In this document: piece by piece, positions 51,714 to 59,897 of the stretch
How the letters are laid out: every line of letters begins with the position of its first letter
How positions within the stretch are numbered: position 1 is the stretch's first letter
Source of the DNA: Nitratireductor aquimarinus
GTDB lineage: Bacteria > Pseudomonadota > Alphaproteobacteria > Rhizobiales > Rhizobiaceae
DNA length: 64,000 nucleotides
NCBI RefSeq assembly: GCF_017255295.1
Contig: NZ_JAFKDE010000009.1
Location: 1 to 64,000, forward strand
Direction: 5' to 3'
The notes under the pieces: generated by a model
Databases searched by the model: none
Told to the model about the DNA's origin: nothing
The model's input: only the letters and a program-made list of their open reading frames with translations
Translations under genes and position numbers: made by a program

Positions 51714-52871
51714 TCACTGCGTTGCGACCGCTGCCCGGATCGCGAAGATGTCGAGCGCCTTGCCGCCGCCCGTCACATCGGGAACGATGGTGATTGTGCC
51801 GCCGCCATTGGGCCGCTCATCCGGCAGCGTGACCTCGAACAGATAATCCGCCCGTGAGGGGCCAACCACATAGCGGGTGCGTCCGCAGCCGCCGAGCGCG
51901 CCGAAATTGCACGACAGCGAAAGCTGCGTTTCCTCGCCATCCTGCGAACGCGCCTCAATGCTGAAGATCGCGCTGCGGCCTGCCAGCGTTTCGAGAATGC
52001 CCTGCCCCACATCGAAGGTGACGCCGGCATTGCCCGCCGTGCTGATGCGCAGGAACACACGATCATCATTGCGCATGACATCCACATTGCCGCCATTGGA
52101 CGCGGCGACCGTCGTCGGGTCGGTCGGATCGAACACGGTGATCCACTCGCCCGCAGCGCGGCTTGTGCCCGATGCGCCCTGCGTGCCCGTGGTCTCGTCG
52201 CTGCCCGTCGAGAACTCTTCTTCCTCAAGCGCCAGCGGCGGATTGGGAACGCTGGTGTCGCGTTCGGCGCTGGACATCAGGATGCCACTGGAAAACGTCC
52301 ACCAGAGCCCCATGGCGACAAAGGCCACCAGGGTCGCCACGAGAAACAGCATGGCGTAGGGGCGGCGCTGCCTTGGCAGGGCCGCGCGAATGCGGCGCTT
52401 GGTTTCCGCATCCGACGGCTGGTCGGGTGCGGAAGGCCGGTCTGCGCGGTCGATCTGCGGCGTGAAATCGCTTTCGGCGCGCCGCACTTGTGCGCGACGC
52501 GGCTCGGGCGCCACTTGGGGCGCCACCTCGGGCGTCACCTGAGGCGAAGGCGCCTGACGCGGCGCGGGCCTCGGCTCCTGCCGCTGTGGCGCTTCGGGTT
52601 CCGGCGCGGCCGGGCGACGGGGCGCGGCTGCGGGAACGAATTCCGTTTCGATTTCGGTGATCGTCGCCTTCAGGTTCTCACGCCGGGCGAGTTTCGCCTC
52701 GTCCGAGAGATCCTCGCGTGCCTCAAGCGTGCGCTCCAGCGCGGCAAACGCCGAGCGGTAGACCTTCTCACGAAAGGACCGCTTGTCTGCGTCGCCCTTT
52801 TCGAACGCCTTTCTTATGGCTTTTTCTATTGCGTCCAAGGCTGGCTGCCCTCTTTGCCTGCTTTGCCCCAT
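51714..52871 (-). CDS. Single-pass membrane protein of unknown function
   Basis: 385 residues, no family recognised. The N-terminal helical, charged region (about 8-75; LDAIEKAIRKAFEKGDADKRS) is followed by a long Pro/Ala/Gln/Arg-rich linker (about 80-165). Next comes a membrane helix (PYAMLFLVATLVAFVAMGLWW, about 172-192), then an exported C-terminal domain rich in beta-strand pattern (about 230-385) with two cysteines (LSCNFGALGGCG). The N-terminus would be cytoplasmic. ATG at 52871 is chosen over a longer frame; no good ribosome-binding site is seen. It converges with the ligase gene (7-bp gap) and is divergent from the aminotransferase. Confidence 0.7.
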   Translation of the reverse strand: MGQSRQRGQPALDAIEKAIRKAFEKGDADKRSFREKVYRSAFAALERTLEAREDLSDEAKLARRENLKATITEIETEFVPAAAPRRPAAPEPEAPQRQEPRPAPRQAPSPQVTPEVAPQVAPEPRRAQVRRAESDFTPQIDRADRPSAPDQPSDAETKRRIRAALPRQRRPYAMLFLVATLVAFVAMGLWWTFSSGILMSSAERDTSVPNPPLALEEEEFSTGSDETTGTQGASGTSRAAGEWITVFDPTDPTTVAASNGGNVDVMRNDDRVFLRISTAGNAGVTFDVGQGILETLAGRSAIFSIEARSQDGEETQLSLSCNFGALGGCGRTRYVVGPSRADYLFEVTLPDERPNGGGTITIVPDVTGGGKALDIFAIRAAVATQ

Positions 52872-52992
52872 GGTTAACCGTTGGTGAGTATGCAATCAAC
52901 GGTGATAACAAGGTGTGAACAATCCATCCTTCCGGCGCGACGCGCGGAAAACGGTTCACAAACCGCTCAAAACAAGGCCGGAGGAGACTGAA

Positions 52993-54135
52993 ATGCGTGA
53001 TTTCGCGCTCGAAGTTCATTTTTCCCGCTGGGAGTTCAATGCCCGGCATCACATGACCGCTTCGGACATGGAGAGCATGACGCTCGGCGAACTGACGCAG
53101 ATGGCAGGGCCGGCGGCGCGCGAACAGCTCGACAGTCTCTGGCTCGGCTACACGGAAACCTGGGGCGCGCCTGATCTGCGCGAGGCCATCGCCGCCACCT
53201 ATGACGGACTTTCCGCCAGCAACATTCTCTGCTTCGCCGGGGCGGAGGAAGGCATCTACGCCGCCATGCGGGTGATGCTCACGCCCGACGACCACGCCAT
53301 CGTCTCGGTGCCCAACTATCAGGCGGCCGAGACCGTGCCGCTCGGCCTGTGCGCCGTTACCGGCGTGCCGCTTCTGGAAGACAAGAACTGGCGGCTCGAC
53401 CTCGACGCAGTGCGCGCCGCGATCCGCCCCAACACAAAGCTCATTTCCGTCAACCTGCCCAACAACCCGACCGGCGCGCTGATGCCGCAGGACGATTTTG
53501 CGGAACTGGTGGAGATCTGCCGCGCGCATGATCTCTATCTTTTCAGCGACGAGGTCTATCGGCTTCTGGAGCGCGACGAGAGCAAGCGCCTGCCGCAGGC
53601 CGCCGAGATCTATGAGAAAGGCATCTCGCTCAATGTGATGTCCAAGGCCTACGGCCTGCCGGGCCTGCGCATTGGCTGGATCGCCAGCCCGGACACGGCG
53701 CTCCTGCTGAAATTCGAGCGCTACAAGCACTACCTCTCGATCTGCAATTCCGCTCCCAGCGAGCGTCTGGCGGTGATGGCGCTTTCGGTGAGCGACCGCA
53801 TTCTTGAGCGAAACCGCGCGCTGATTGCCGAAAACCTGGAGAAGATGGACGCGTTCTTCGCCGACCATGCCGACCTGTTCGACTGGACACGGCCCGATGG
53901 CGGCTGCGTGGCCTATCCGCGTTACAGGGGCGCCGACGGCGTGGAAGCCTTCTGCCGCGATCTGGTCGAAGAGCAGGGCGTGCTGCTTCTGCCCGCCTCG
54001 GTCTATCACTCGGAGCTGATGGATGCGCCGGCCGGACGCTTCCGCATCGGCTTTGGCCGCCGGGGCATCGACGCGGGACTGACCGCGATGCGGGCCTTTC
54101 TCGAACGCCGTCACAACGGTGTTGCGGCCGGGTGA
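52993..54135 (+). CDS. Class I/II PLP-dependent aminotransferase
   Basis: 380 residues. Fold type I aminotransferase: SVPNYQAAETVPLG, VNLPNNPTGALMPQDDF (substrate/PLP Asn), LYLFSDEVYRLLERDE, and the PLP lysine in NVMSKAYGLPGLRIGW. C-terminal Arg in FRIGFGRRG may bind the substrate carboxylate. ATG at 52993 with GGAGGAG upstream; the 78-bp in-frame extension lacks conservation. Substrate unknown. A nitronate monooxygenase gene follows after 137 bp. Confidence 0.9.
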   Translation: MRDFALEVHFSRWEFNARHHMTASDMESMTLGELTQMAGPAAREQLDSLWLGYTETWGAPDLREAIAATYDGLSASNILCFAGAEEGIYAAMRVMLTPDDHAIVSVPNYQAAETVPLGLCAVTGVPLLEDKNWRLDLDAVRAAIRPNTKLISVNLPNNPTGALMPQDDFAELVEICRAHDLYLFSDEVYRLLERDESKRLPQAAEIYEKGISLNVMSKAYGLPGLRIGWIASPDTALLLKFERYKHYLSICNSAPSERLAVMALSVSDRILERNRALIAENLEKMDAFFADHADLFDWTRPDGGCVAYPRYRGADGVEAFCRDLVEEQGVLLLPASVYHSELMDAPAGRFRIGFGRRGIDAGLTAMRAFLERRHNGVAAG

Positions 54136-54235
54136 GGAGACGCCCGGCGCAAAAAATGCGACAAGGGTTCCCGGGACGCTTCGGGAGCCCGCAAGATCAA
54201 GGGTTCCCAACAAGGGGTGAGATGCTGTAGAAGTT

Positions 54236-54257
54236 TTGACGTTTACGAATACGTCAA
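54236..54257. promoter_or_regulatory. Inverted repeat before the nitronate monooxygenase gene
   Basis: TTGACGT-N8-ACGTCAA, perfect 7-bp arms, directly before the GAGGAG ribosome-binding site and 15 bp from the ATG. It overlaps a possible -35 (TTGACG) and looks like a repressor operator. Confidence 0.55.
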
Positions 54258-54272
54258 TTGAGGAGATAGCCA

Positions 54273-55229
54273 ATGGCGCTTCCGGCCGTTTTCGACAAAT
54301 TGCGTTTGCCCGTGGTCGGCGCGCCTCTGTTCATCATCTCGCATCCGCCGCTGGTGGTGGCGCAGTGCAAGGCCGGCGTGGTGGGCTCGTTTCCCGCGCT
54401 CAACGCCCGCCCCAAGGAGCAGCTCGACGAGTGGCTTTCGCAGATCACCGAAGAACTGGCTGCGCATGACGCACAGAACCCGGATCGTCCCTCCGCCCCC
54501 TTCGCGGTCAACCAGATCGTTCACCGGTCCAATGACCGGCTGGAGCATGACCTGAGGGTCTGCGTGGACCACAAGGTGCCAATCGTCATCACCTCGCTGG
54601 GCGCGGTCGAGGAAGTGAACCAGGCCGTCCACTCCTATGGCGGCATCGTGCTGCACGACATCATTCACGACCGCCATGCGCGCAAGGCGATCGAAAAGGG
54701 CGCTGACGGGCTGATCGCGGTTGCAACCGGGGCCGGCGGCCATGCAGGCACGCTCTCGCCCTTCGCGCTGGTGCAGGAAATCCGTCAGTGGTTTGACGGG
54801 CCGCTGCTTCTCTCGGGCGCCATCGCCAATGGCGGCGCGGTTCTGGGCGCTCAGGCCATGGGCGCGGACCTCGCCTATATCGGCTCACCCTTCATCGCCA
54901 CCCATGAGGCGCGCGCCAGCGACGACTACAAGGAGATGATCGTCTCTTCGCGCGCAGCCGACATCGTCTATTCCAACCTGTTCACCGGCGTGCACGGCAA
55001 CTATCTGAAGGGGTCCATCGTCAACGCCGGCATGGATCCCGACAACCTGCCGGAAGCCGACCCGTCGAAGATGAATTTCGCCAGCGCCGACGCAAAGGCC
55101 TGGCGCGACATCTGGGGCAGCGGACAGGGTGTCGGCGCGGTGAGCGAGATCACCGGCGCAGGCGCGCTGGTGGACCGGCTTGCGGCAGAATATGCCGCCG
55201 CAAAGGACCGGCTCTGCACACCGCGCTGA
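54273..55229 (+). CDS. Nitronate monooxygenase
   Basis: 318-residue FMN-dependent TIM-barrel enzyme that oxidises alkyl nitronates (for example propionate 3-nitronate). Seen: LPVVGAPLFIISHPPLVVAQ with CKAGVVGSFPALNAR, PFAVNQIVHRSNDR, the FMN phosphate loop ATGAGGHAGTLSPFALV with the catalytic His, and SGAIANGGAVLGAQAMGADLAYIGSPF (in parts). ATG at 54273 preceded by GAGGAG. A related 2-nitropropane-dioxygenase role is the same family. Confidence 0.92.
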   Translation: MALPAVFDKLRLPVVGAPLFIISHPPLVVAQCKAGVVGSFPALNARPKEQLDEWLSQITEELAAHDAQNPDRPSAPFAVNQIVHRSNDRLEHDLRVCVDHKVPIVITSLGAVEEVNQAVHSYGGIVLHDIIHDRHARKAIEKGADGLIAVATGAGGHAGTLSPFALVQEIRQWFDGPLLLSGAIANGGAVLGAQAMGADLAYIGSPFIATHEARASDDYKEMIVSSRAADIVYSNLFTGVHGNYLKGSIVNAGMDPDNLPEADPSKMNFASADAKAWRDIWGSGQGVGAVSEITGAGALVDRLAAEYAAAKDRLCTPR

Positions 55230-55238
55230 GACCAGATC

Positions 55239-55257
55239 CTGATCTTGGAGAGATCAG
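55239..55257. terminator. Hairpin between nitronate monooxygenase and marR genes
   Basis: CTGATCT-N5-AGATCAG, perfect 7-bp stem, overlapping the marR stop codon; lies between converging genes and lacks a T tract. Confidence 0.5.
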
Positions 55258-55700
55258 CCGTCGTCGCTCAGACTGTCCTGTAGCGACGAGACGATCTTCT
55301 CGAGCAACGCCAGATAGTGCGCGCGCTCCGCATCGGTGAGGGTTTCGAGCGCGAGGCCGTTCACAGCACCAACCGCCTGCCTGACACGCACCGCCTTTTC
55401 CATCGCATCCGGGGTCAACCCGATCAGCCGGCTGCGCCGGTCTTCCGGGTCGGCCCGTCTCTCGATCAGACCATCGCGCTCCATTCGCAACAGCGTTGCC
55501 GCCATGGTCGGCTGCTCGATGCCGGCGCTTTTCGTGAGCGCCTTCTGCGATAGCCAGGCTCCCTCACCCAGCGCGAAGAACACCGGCAGCATGCCGCTGG
55601 TCACGCCGATGTCCCTCAAATTGCGGTCGATGGCGCGCGCGAAAAGCCGCGCTGCCCAGTTCGTCATATAGCCTGCAGATCGTTCACGCCTGAAAGTCAT
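55254..55700 (-). CDS. MarR-family transcriptional regulator
   Basis: 148 residues with the MarR winged HTH: LSQKALTKSAGIEQPTMAATLLRMERDGLIERRADPEDRRSRLIGLT (in parts, about 50-100), including the DPEDRRSRLI wing, flanked by dimerisation helices. ATG at 55700. It is divergent from the cytochrome b561 gene. The 75-bp intergenic region carries a 20-bp tandem repeat that is almost certainly its operator. Confidence 0.93.
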   Translation of the reverse strand: MTFRRERSAGYMTNWAARLFARAIDRNLRDIGVTSGMLPVFFALGEGAWLSQKALTKSAGIEQPTMAATLLRMERDGLIERRADPEDRRSRLIGLTPDAMEKAVRVRQAVGAVNGLALETLTDAERAHYLALLEKIVSSLQDSLSDDG

Positions 55701-55740
55701 TTATATAGCTTGCTATCCATTTATATTGCATGCTATGTAT
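55701..55740. promoter_or_regulatory. Tandem 20-bp operator repeats between marR and cytochrome b561
   Basis: Two adjacent 20-bp units (55701-55720 and 55721-55740) agree at 16 of 20 positions and share TTATAT, GC and TGCTAT. Each contains a near-palindromic core: ATAGCTTGCTAT and ATTGCATGCTAT. The first unit begins right at the marR start. Spacing of two helical turns fits cooperative binding of two MarR dimers. Confidence 0.7.
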
Positions 55741-55775
55741 ATTGCATCGACGGTATCCCCGCAAGGAGAAGGACC

Positions 55776-56312
55776 ATGCGCTGGAAAAGCTCTGATGACC
55801 GCTATGGAGCGGTTGCGATTGCCATTCACTGGACAACGGCCGCGGCCATTGTCGGCATTCTGGCCTCCGGTTTTCAGGCGGCAGACGCGATGGAGGCGGC
55901 AGACAGGCTCGCGCTTCTGCGCATCCATGCCACGCTTGGCATCTTCGTTGTGCTTTTGACGCTGATGCGGATCGGCTGGTGGTGGCTGGGCGATGCCAAA
56001 CCGGCCGATGCCGCCGGCACGCCGCGCTGGCAGGCGCGAGCCGCGCATATCGTGCACGGCCTGCTTTACGTGATCATTCTTGGCATGGGAGCCAGCGGCA
56101 TCGGCATGCTGGCGCTCTCCGGCGCGGGCGCGACCCTTTTTGCAGGCGCCACGACGCCGCTGCCGGACTTCACCACCTATCTGCCGCGCGCGCCGCATGG
56201 TCTGGGAAGCCGGCTTCTGATCGCGCTTCTGGCATTCCACACCGCCGCCGCGCTCTACCACCATTTCGTCATGCGCGGCGGGCTTCTTGGGCGCATGGGG
56301 CTGGGGCGCTAA
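55776..56312 (+). CDS. Cytochrome b561 family protein
   Basis: 178-residue di-haem membrane protein with four helices. Candidate haem-ligand histidines: AIAIHWTTAAA (helix 1), LLRIHATLGIF (helix 2), AAHIVHGLLYVII (helix 3) and LLAFHTAAALYHHFV (helix 4). Prokaryotic b561s oxidise ubiquinol and can reduce superoxide or periplasmic partners. ATG at 55776 with AAGGAGAAGG upstream. Expected to be repressed by the divergent MarR protein. Confidence 0.92.
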   Translation: MRWKSSDDRYGAVAIAIHWTTAAAIVGILASGFQAADAMEAADRLALLRIHATLGIFVVLLTLMRIGWWWLGDAKPADAAGTPRWQARAAHIVHGLLYVIILGMGASGIGMLALSGAGATLFAGATTPLPDFTTYLPRAPHGLGSRLLIALLAFHTAAALYHHFVMRGGLLGRMGLGR

Positions 56313-56363
56313 CGCCCCGCTCACACGCCGCCGGCCAGAACGCACCGGCGATGGCAAAGGCGT

Positions 56364-56783
56364 TTAACCCGGCAGGCCCTCCAGCCGGGTTACCTCATCC
56401 AGCCCGTCATCCCAGTTGGCGCGGCTGGAAAGACAGATATGCGCGTTCGGGCGAATATCGACCGGTGTGTCGAGGCTGCCCGCAGGCACGACGAGAAGTG
56501 CGCCATCCATCTGGATGCCTGGAACTGCCGAGCCGCATTCGCTGCAGAAGCTTTTTTCATGCCGGCTTTCGGGCACCCGGTAAGTCTTGATCCGGTCTTC
56601 TCCTGACAGCCAGGTGATCTTCGCCACGGTGGAGAATAGATTGGCTGCATGCGCCGACCCGGTATCCTTGCGGCAACGGGAGCAGTGACAAAGAAAGAAG
56701 CTCTCGAACGGGCCGGAAATCTTAAATTTGACTGCCCCGCACTGGCAGGAACCCTCGTTCTTCTGGGTCATATACTCACTCAT
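56364..56783 (-). CDS. GFA family (glutathione-dependent formaldehyde-activating enzyme-like) protein
   Basis: 139-residue zinc-binding protein of the GFA/CENP-V fold. Cysteine sets: SCQCGAV, FLCHCSRCRKDTGS and CSECGS, as in the family. The original formaldehyde-glutathione role is disputed and most members are uncharacterised. ATG at 56783 is used; ATG at 56771 is an alternative. It converges with the b561 gene and is divergent from phnC. Confidence 0.88.
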   Translation of the reverse strand: MSEYMTQKNEGSCQCGAVKFKISGPFESFFLCHCSRCRKDTGSAHAANLFSTVAKITWLSGEDRIKTYRVPESRHEKSFCSECGSAVPGIQMDGALLVVPAGSLDTPVDIRPNAHICLSSRANWDDGLDEVTRLEGLPG

Positions 56784-56903
56784 CTCTTTTTGAAGCGGCC
56801 GTGTCTCTATCACAAAGCGCCCGTGCGCGCATCCAGATGCACGCCGACCGCATGAGCGGCCATCGCCCCAGGGCGGCTCCGGCGCTTCAATCGCTGCTGT
56901 GCG

Positions 56904-56957
56904 CTGTCAGAAAACCGTCATCTCTTCGACATGCAGGTTTCATCCGCACCCGTTAGG
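56904..56957 (+). promoter_or_regulatory. Tandem PHO boxes and -10 region of phnC operon
   Basis: Four heptamers at exact 11-bp pitch: CTGTCAG (56904), CCGTCAT (56915), TCGACAT (56926), GTTTCAT (56937), matching CTGTCAT at 6, 6, 4 and 5 of 7. CCGTTAGG begins 7 bp after the last, as at phnG. The phnC start is 66 bp further on. Confidence 0.75.
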
Positions 56958-57023
56958 CGAATGACCAACAAGGGCGACAAGCCCACGGAAGAGCCGCAAC
57001 AAGGCGCTTAACGGGAAGAGCAC

Positions 57024-57866
57024 ATGCTTGAAATTCGTCAGGTCACCCGTCGTTTCGGGCCAAACACGGCCGTGCGCGACGTGGAACTGAAAATCGAACA
57101 GGGCCAGATGGTCGGTGTCATCGGTCGCTCAGGCGCTGGCAAATCGACGCTTCTGCGCATGATCAACCGCCTGATCGATCCGTCCGAAGGATCGATCTTC
57201 TTTCAGGGCAGGGAAGTCTCGGCGCTGAAAGGCGCGGAACTGCGTCGCTGGCAGCGCGACTGCGCGATGATCTTCCAGCAGTTCAACCTGGTGCCGCGCC
57301 TCGACGTGCTCACCAATGTTCTGCTTGGCAGGCTCAACCACCGCTCCACGGTGCTCAACCTGCTCAACATGTTCACGCGGGAAGAGCGCATTCAGGCGAT
57401 TGCAGCGCTTGAGCGCCTCGACATCGCCCAGACGGCGCTGCAGCGCGCCGGCACGCTTTCCGGCGGCCAGCAGCAACGTGTGGCGATTGCCCGTGCGCTC
57501 ATGCAGGAGCCGAAGGTGATCCTCGCCGACGAGCCGATCGCTTCGCTCGATCCGCTCAACGCCAAGGTGGTGATGGATTCGCTCGCCGACATCAACGCCC
57601 GCGAAGGCATCACCGTCATCACCAATCTGCACACGCTCGACACGGCGCGCGCCTATTGCAACCGCATCGTCGGCATGGCCAAGGGCGCGGTGGTTTTCGA
57701 CGGCCCGCCCGAGGCGCTGACCAGCGAAGCGGTGCGCACCATTTATGGCGGCGAGGAAGGCGCGGAACTTTCCGAAGCCATCACCTCCACCAGCATCAAT
57801 GTTCCGGCTCCGCAGCCGGCAAGGAAATCGACCGGTCAGGCTCAACCGGCACTCGCCGCCGTCTGA
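57024..57866 (+). CDS. phnC: Phosphonate ABC transporter ATPase PhnC
   Basis: 280 residues. Walker [21 protein letters not shown]-loop [21 protein letters not shown] (in part), signature [16 protein letters not shown], Walker [17 protein letters not shown], and [22 protein letters not shown], the PhnC-type form of the H-loop. It powers import of phosphonates by PhnCDE. ATG at 57024 with GGGAAGAG upstream. It leads the phnCDE1E2-DUF1045-MN operon under a tandem PHO box. Confidence 0.95.
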   Translation: MLEIRQVTRRFGPNTAVRDVELKIEQGQMVGVIGRSGAGKSTLLRMINRLIDPSEGSIFFQGREVSALKGAELRRWQRDCAMIFQQFNLVPRLDVLTNVLLGRLNHRSTVLNLLNMFTREERIQAIAALERLDIAQTALQRAGTLSGGQQQRVAIARALMQEPKVILADEPIASLDPLNAKVVMDSLADINAREGITVITNLHTLDTARAYCNRIVGMAKGAVVFDGPPEALTSEAVRTIYGGEEGAELSEAITSTSINVPAPQPARKSTGQAQPALAAV

Positions 57867-57950
57867 TCCACGGGATCGTCTCGCCCGCGTAACGGGCTCC
57901 ACCTGCTTGAAACCCCGCCGGCAAGGCCGGCACCCAAATGGAGAGACATC

Positions 57951-58859
57951 ATGTTCAAGAAAGCTCTTATGGGCGCCGTTGCGCTCACCGCGATCATGGT
58001 TGGCGGCGCACAGGCCGAAGATCTGAAAGAGTTCCGCATCGGCATTCTCGGCGGCGAAAACGAAGCCGACCGCCTGCGCAATTTCTCCTGCATCGTCGAC
58101 AAGCTCCCCGAGGTTCTGGGCGTCGAGAAGGTCGCCCTGTTCCCGGCTGCCGACTATGACGGCGTGATCCAGGGCCTGCTGGGCGGCACGCTCGACTATG
58201 CCGAGCTCGGCGCTTCGGGCTATGCAAAGGTCTATCTGGAAGATCCGGAGGCCGTTGAGCCGATCCTCACCACGGTGCAGACCGACGGCTCGACCGGCTA
58301 TCACTCGATCATGGTGGCCCGCAAGGATTCCGGCATCGCAACGCTGGAAGACATGAAGGGCAAGAAGCTCGGCTTCGCCGATCCGGACTCCACCTCCGGC
58401 TACCTCGTTCCTGCTGTCACGCTGCCCAAGGCAGTCAACGCTTCGGTTGAAGAGTTCTTTGGCGAGACCGGCTTCGGCGGCGGCCACGAGAACCTGGTTC
58501 TTGAAGTCGTGAAGGGCACGTTCGACGCCGGCACGACCTGGGCTTCGGGCGTTGGCGAGTTCTCCGACGGCTACACTTCCGGCAACCTGCACAAGATGGT
58601 CGAGAAGGGCATTCTCGACATGGACGATCTGGTTGAGCTCTGGAAGTCCCCGCTGATCCCGAACGGTCCGGTCGTGGTTCGCACCTCCATGGACGCCGAC
58701 ATGAAGAACAAGTTCAAAACCTTCATGATGGAAATGCCGGAAGCCGATCCGGAGTGCTTCGCAGCCATCCAGGGCGGCGACTACAAGGGCTACACCGAAG
58801 TGACGCCGGCATTCTACGAGCCGATCATCGACGCCCGTCGCTCCAAGATCGGTTCCTGA
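57951..58859 (+). CDS. phnD: Phosphonate-binding periplasmic protein PhnD
   Basis: 302 residues with a signal peptide (FKKALMGAVALTAIMVGGAQ, cleavage near AQA-ED). PhnD-type segments: FRIGILGGENEADRLRNFSC, LLGGTLDYAELGASGYAKVY, LEDMKGKKLGFADPDSTSGYL and TFDAGTTWASGVGEF. It captures phosphonates such as 2-aminoethylphosphonate in the periplasm. ATG at 57951 with GGAGAGA upstream. A strong stem follows at 58881-58904. Confidence 0.95.
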   Translation: MFKKALMGAVALTAIMVGGAQAEDLKEFRIGILGGENEADRLRNFSCIVDKLPEVLGVEKVALFPAADYDGVIQGLLGGTLDYAELGASGYAKVYLEDPEAVEPILTTVQTDGSTGYHSIMVARKDSGIATLEDMKGKKLGFADPDSTSGYLVPAVTLPKAVNASVEEFFGETGFGGGHENLVLEVVKGTFDAGTTWASGVGEFSDGYTSGNLHKMVEKGILDMDDLVELWKSPLIPNGPVVVRTSMDADMKNKFKTFMMEMPEADPECFAAIQGGDYKGYTEVTPAFYEPIIDARRSKIGS

Positions 58860-58880
58860 TCCCTTTCCCGCAATCTGACG

Positions 58881-58904
58881 CGCCGCCGGCCTGTGCCGGC
58901 GGCG
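58881..58904 (+). other. mRNA stem between phnD and phnE
   Basis: Perfect 10-bp stem CGCCGCCGGC / GCCGGCGGCG with a CTGT loop, between the binding-protein gene and the permease gene. No T tract follows. Such stems commonly protect the 3' end of the binding-protein transcript so that it outnumbers the permeases. Confidence 0.65.
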
Positions 58905-58926
58905 TTGTCGCACAGGCGTGCCAAAC

Positions 58927-59895
58927 ATGACAGCAACGACCCATTCCCCGCTTCTTTCCGAAGCCGGCCAGGCCGTGGAGCGCCACTGGCGCGAACTGGC
59001 CGGACGCCGTCGTCTCTACACCATTGGCGGCATCGTGTTCATGGTTCTCGCCATGAGCGGTTCGCTCTGGTTTGCCAATGAATCGAACGCCGGCAAGTTC
59101 TTCGACCGACTGCCCTATCTGTTCGATTTCGTGGGACAGATGATGCCGCGCGATGGCTGGGAAATCTGGCGCGCCCTGTTCGACCTGCCCTCGCCCTATG
59201 ACGATGGCAGCCTGAAATACAATTATCCCGACGGGCGGATCTATCTCACCGAGACGCTCTATCTGCCCGAATATTTCTACAAGATGCTGGAGACCATCAA
59301 CATTGCGCTGGTTTCCACGCTGATCGGCTTCGGCCTTGGCTTCGTTCTGTGCTTCCTGGCCGCATCGAACCTGACGACGCGGCGCTGGCTGCGCTTCTTC
59401 GTGCGCCGTTTCATGGAAGTGCTGCGCGCCTTCCCCGAGATCGTGATCGCCGGCTTCTTTCTGGCCGTGCTGACCATCGGGGCAGTGCCCGCCATCATCG
59501 CGGTGTCGATCCACACGGTCGGCGCGCTTGGCAAGATGTTCTTCGAAGTGGTCGAGAACGCCGACATGAAGGCCGAGGAAGGCCTGCGCGCCGCCGGTGC
59601 CAACTGGGTGGAGCGCGTCTGGTTCTCCATCGTACCGCAGGTCATGCCCAACTTCCTGAGCTACGCACTGCTGCGTCTGGAAATCAACGTGCGCGCCTCC
59701 ACCATCATCGGCGCGGTCGGCGGCGGCGGCATCGGCGAGGCGCTGCGCCTCTCGATCAGCCGCACGCATGAAGCCAAGACGCTCGCCATCATCCTTCTTC
59801 TGTTCTGCACCATCGTCGCGGTCGACCAGCTTTCGGCCTGGCTGCGCGGCCGCATTGTCGGCAAGCAGGCATTCGAATTCGGCCGGGGAGGCTGA
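58927..59895 (+). CDS. phnE: Phosphonate ABC transporter permease PhnE (first copy)
   Basis: 322-residue inner-membrane permease. The BPD_transp_1 domain is about residues 115-315 with the EAA loop in EEGLRAAGANWVERVWFSIVPQVMPNFLSY (in parts). The C-terminal RASTIIGAVGGGGIGEALRLSIS is the PhnE-type ending. First helix about 38-55, followed by a ~65-residue periplasmic segment. ATG at 58927 is used (a GTG lies three codons upstream). Confidence 0.94.
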   Translation: MTATTHSPLLSEAGQAVERHWRELAGRRRLYTIGGIVFMVLAMSGSLWFANESNAGKFFDRLPYLFDFVGQMMPRDGWEIWRALFDLPSPYDDGSLKYNYPDGRIYLTETLYLPEYFYKMLETINIALVSTLIGFGLGFVLCFLAASNLTTRRWLRFFVRRFMEVLRAFPEIVIAGFFLAVLTIGAVPAIIAVSIHTVGALGKMFFEVVENADMKAEEGLRAAGANWVERVWFSIVPQVMPNFLSYALLRLEINVRASTIIGAVGGGGIGEALRLSISRTHEAKTLAIILLLFCTIVAVDQLSAWLRGRIVGKQAFEFGRGG

Positions 59896-59897
59896 TC

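Noticed and set aside
54170-54200. Hairpin (GGGTTCCCG / CGGGAGCCC) after the aminotransferase gene
   Set aside because: Contains a wobble pair and has no T tract; too weak to list as a terminator.
56325-56356. Hairpin between cytochrome b561 and GFA genes (GCCGG / CCGGC)
   Set aside because: Short stem with no T tract; could be chance in GC-rich DNA.
57129-58928. 599-codon open frame antisense to phnC-phnD
   Set aside because: Shadow frame covering two conserved genes and the intergenic gap; no recognisable product.
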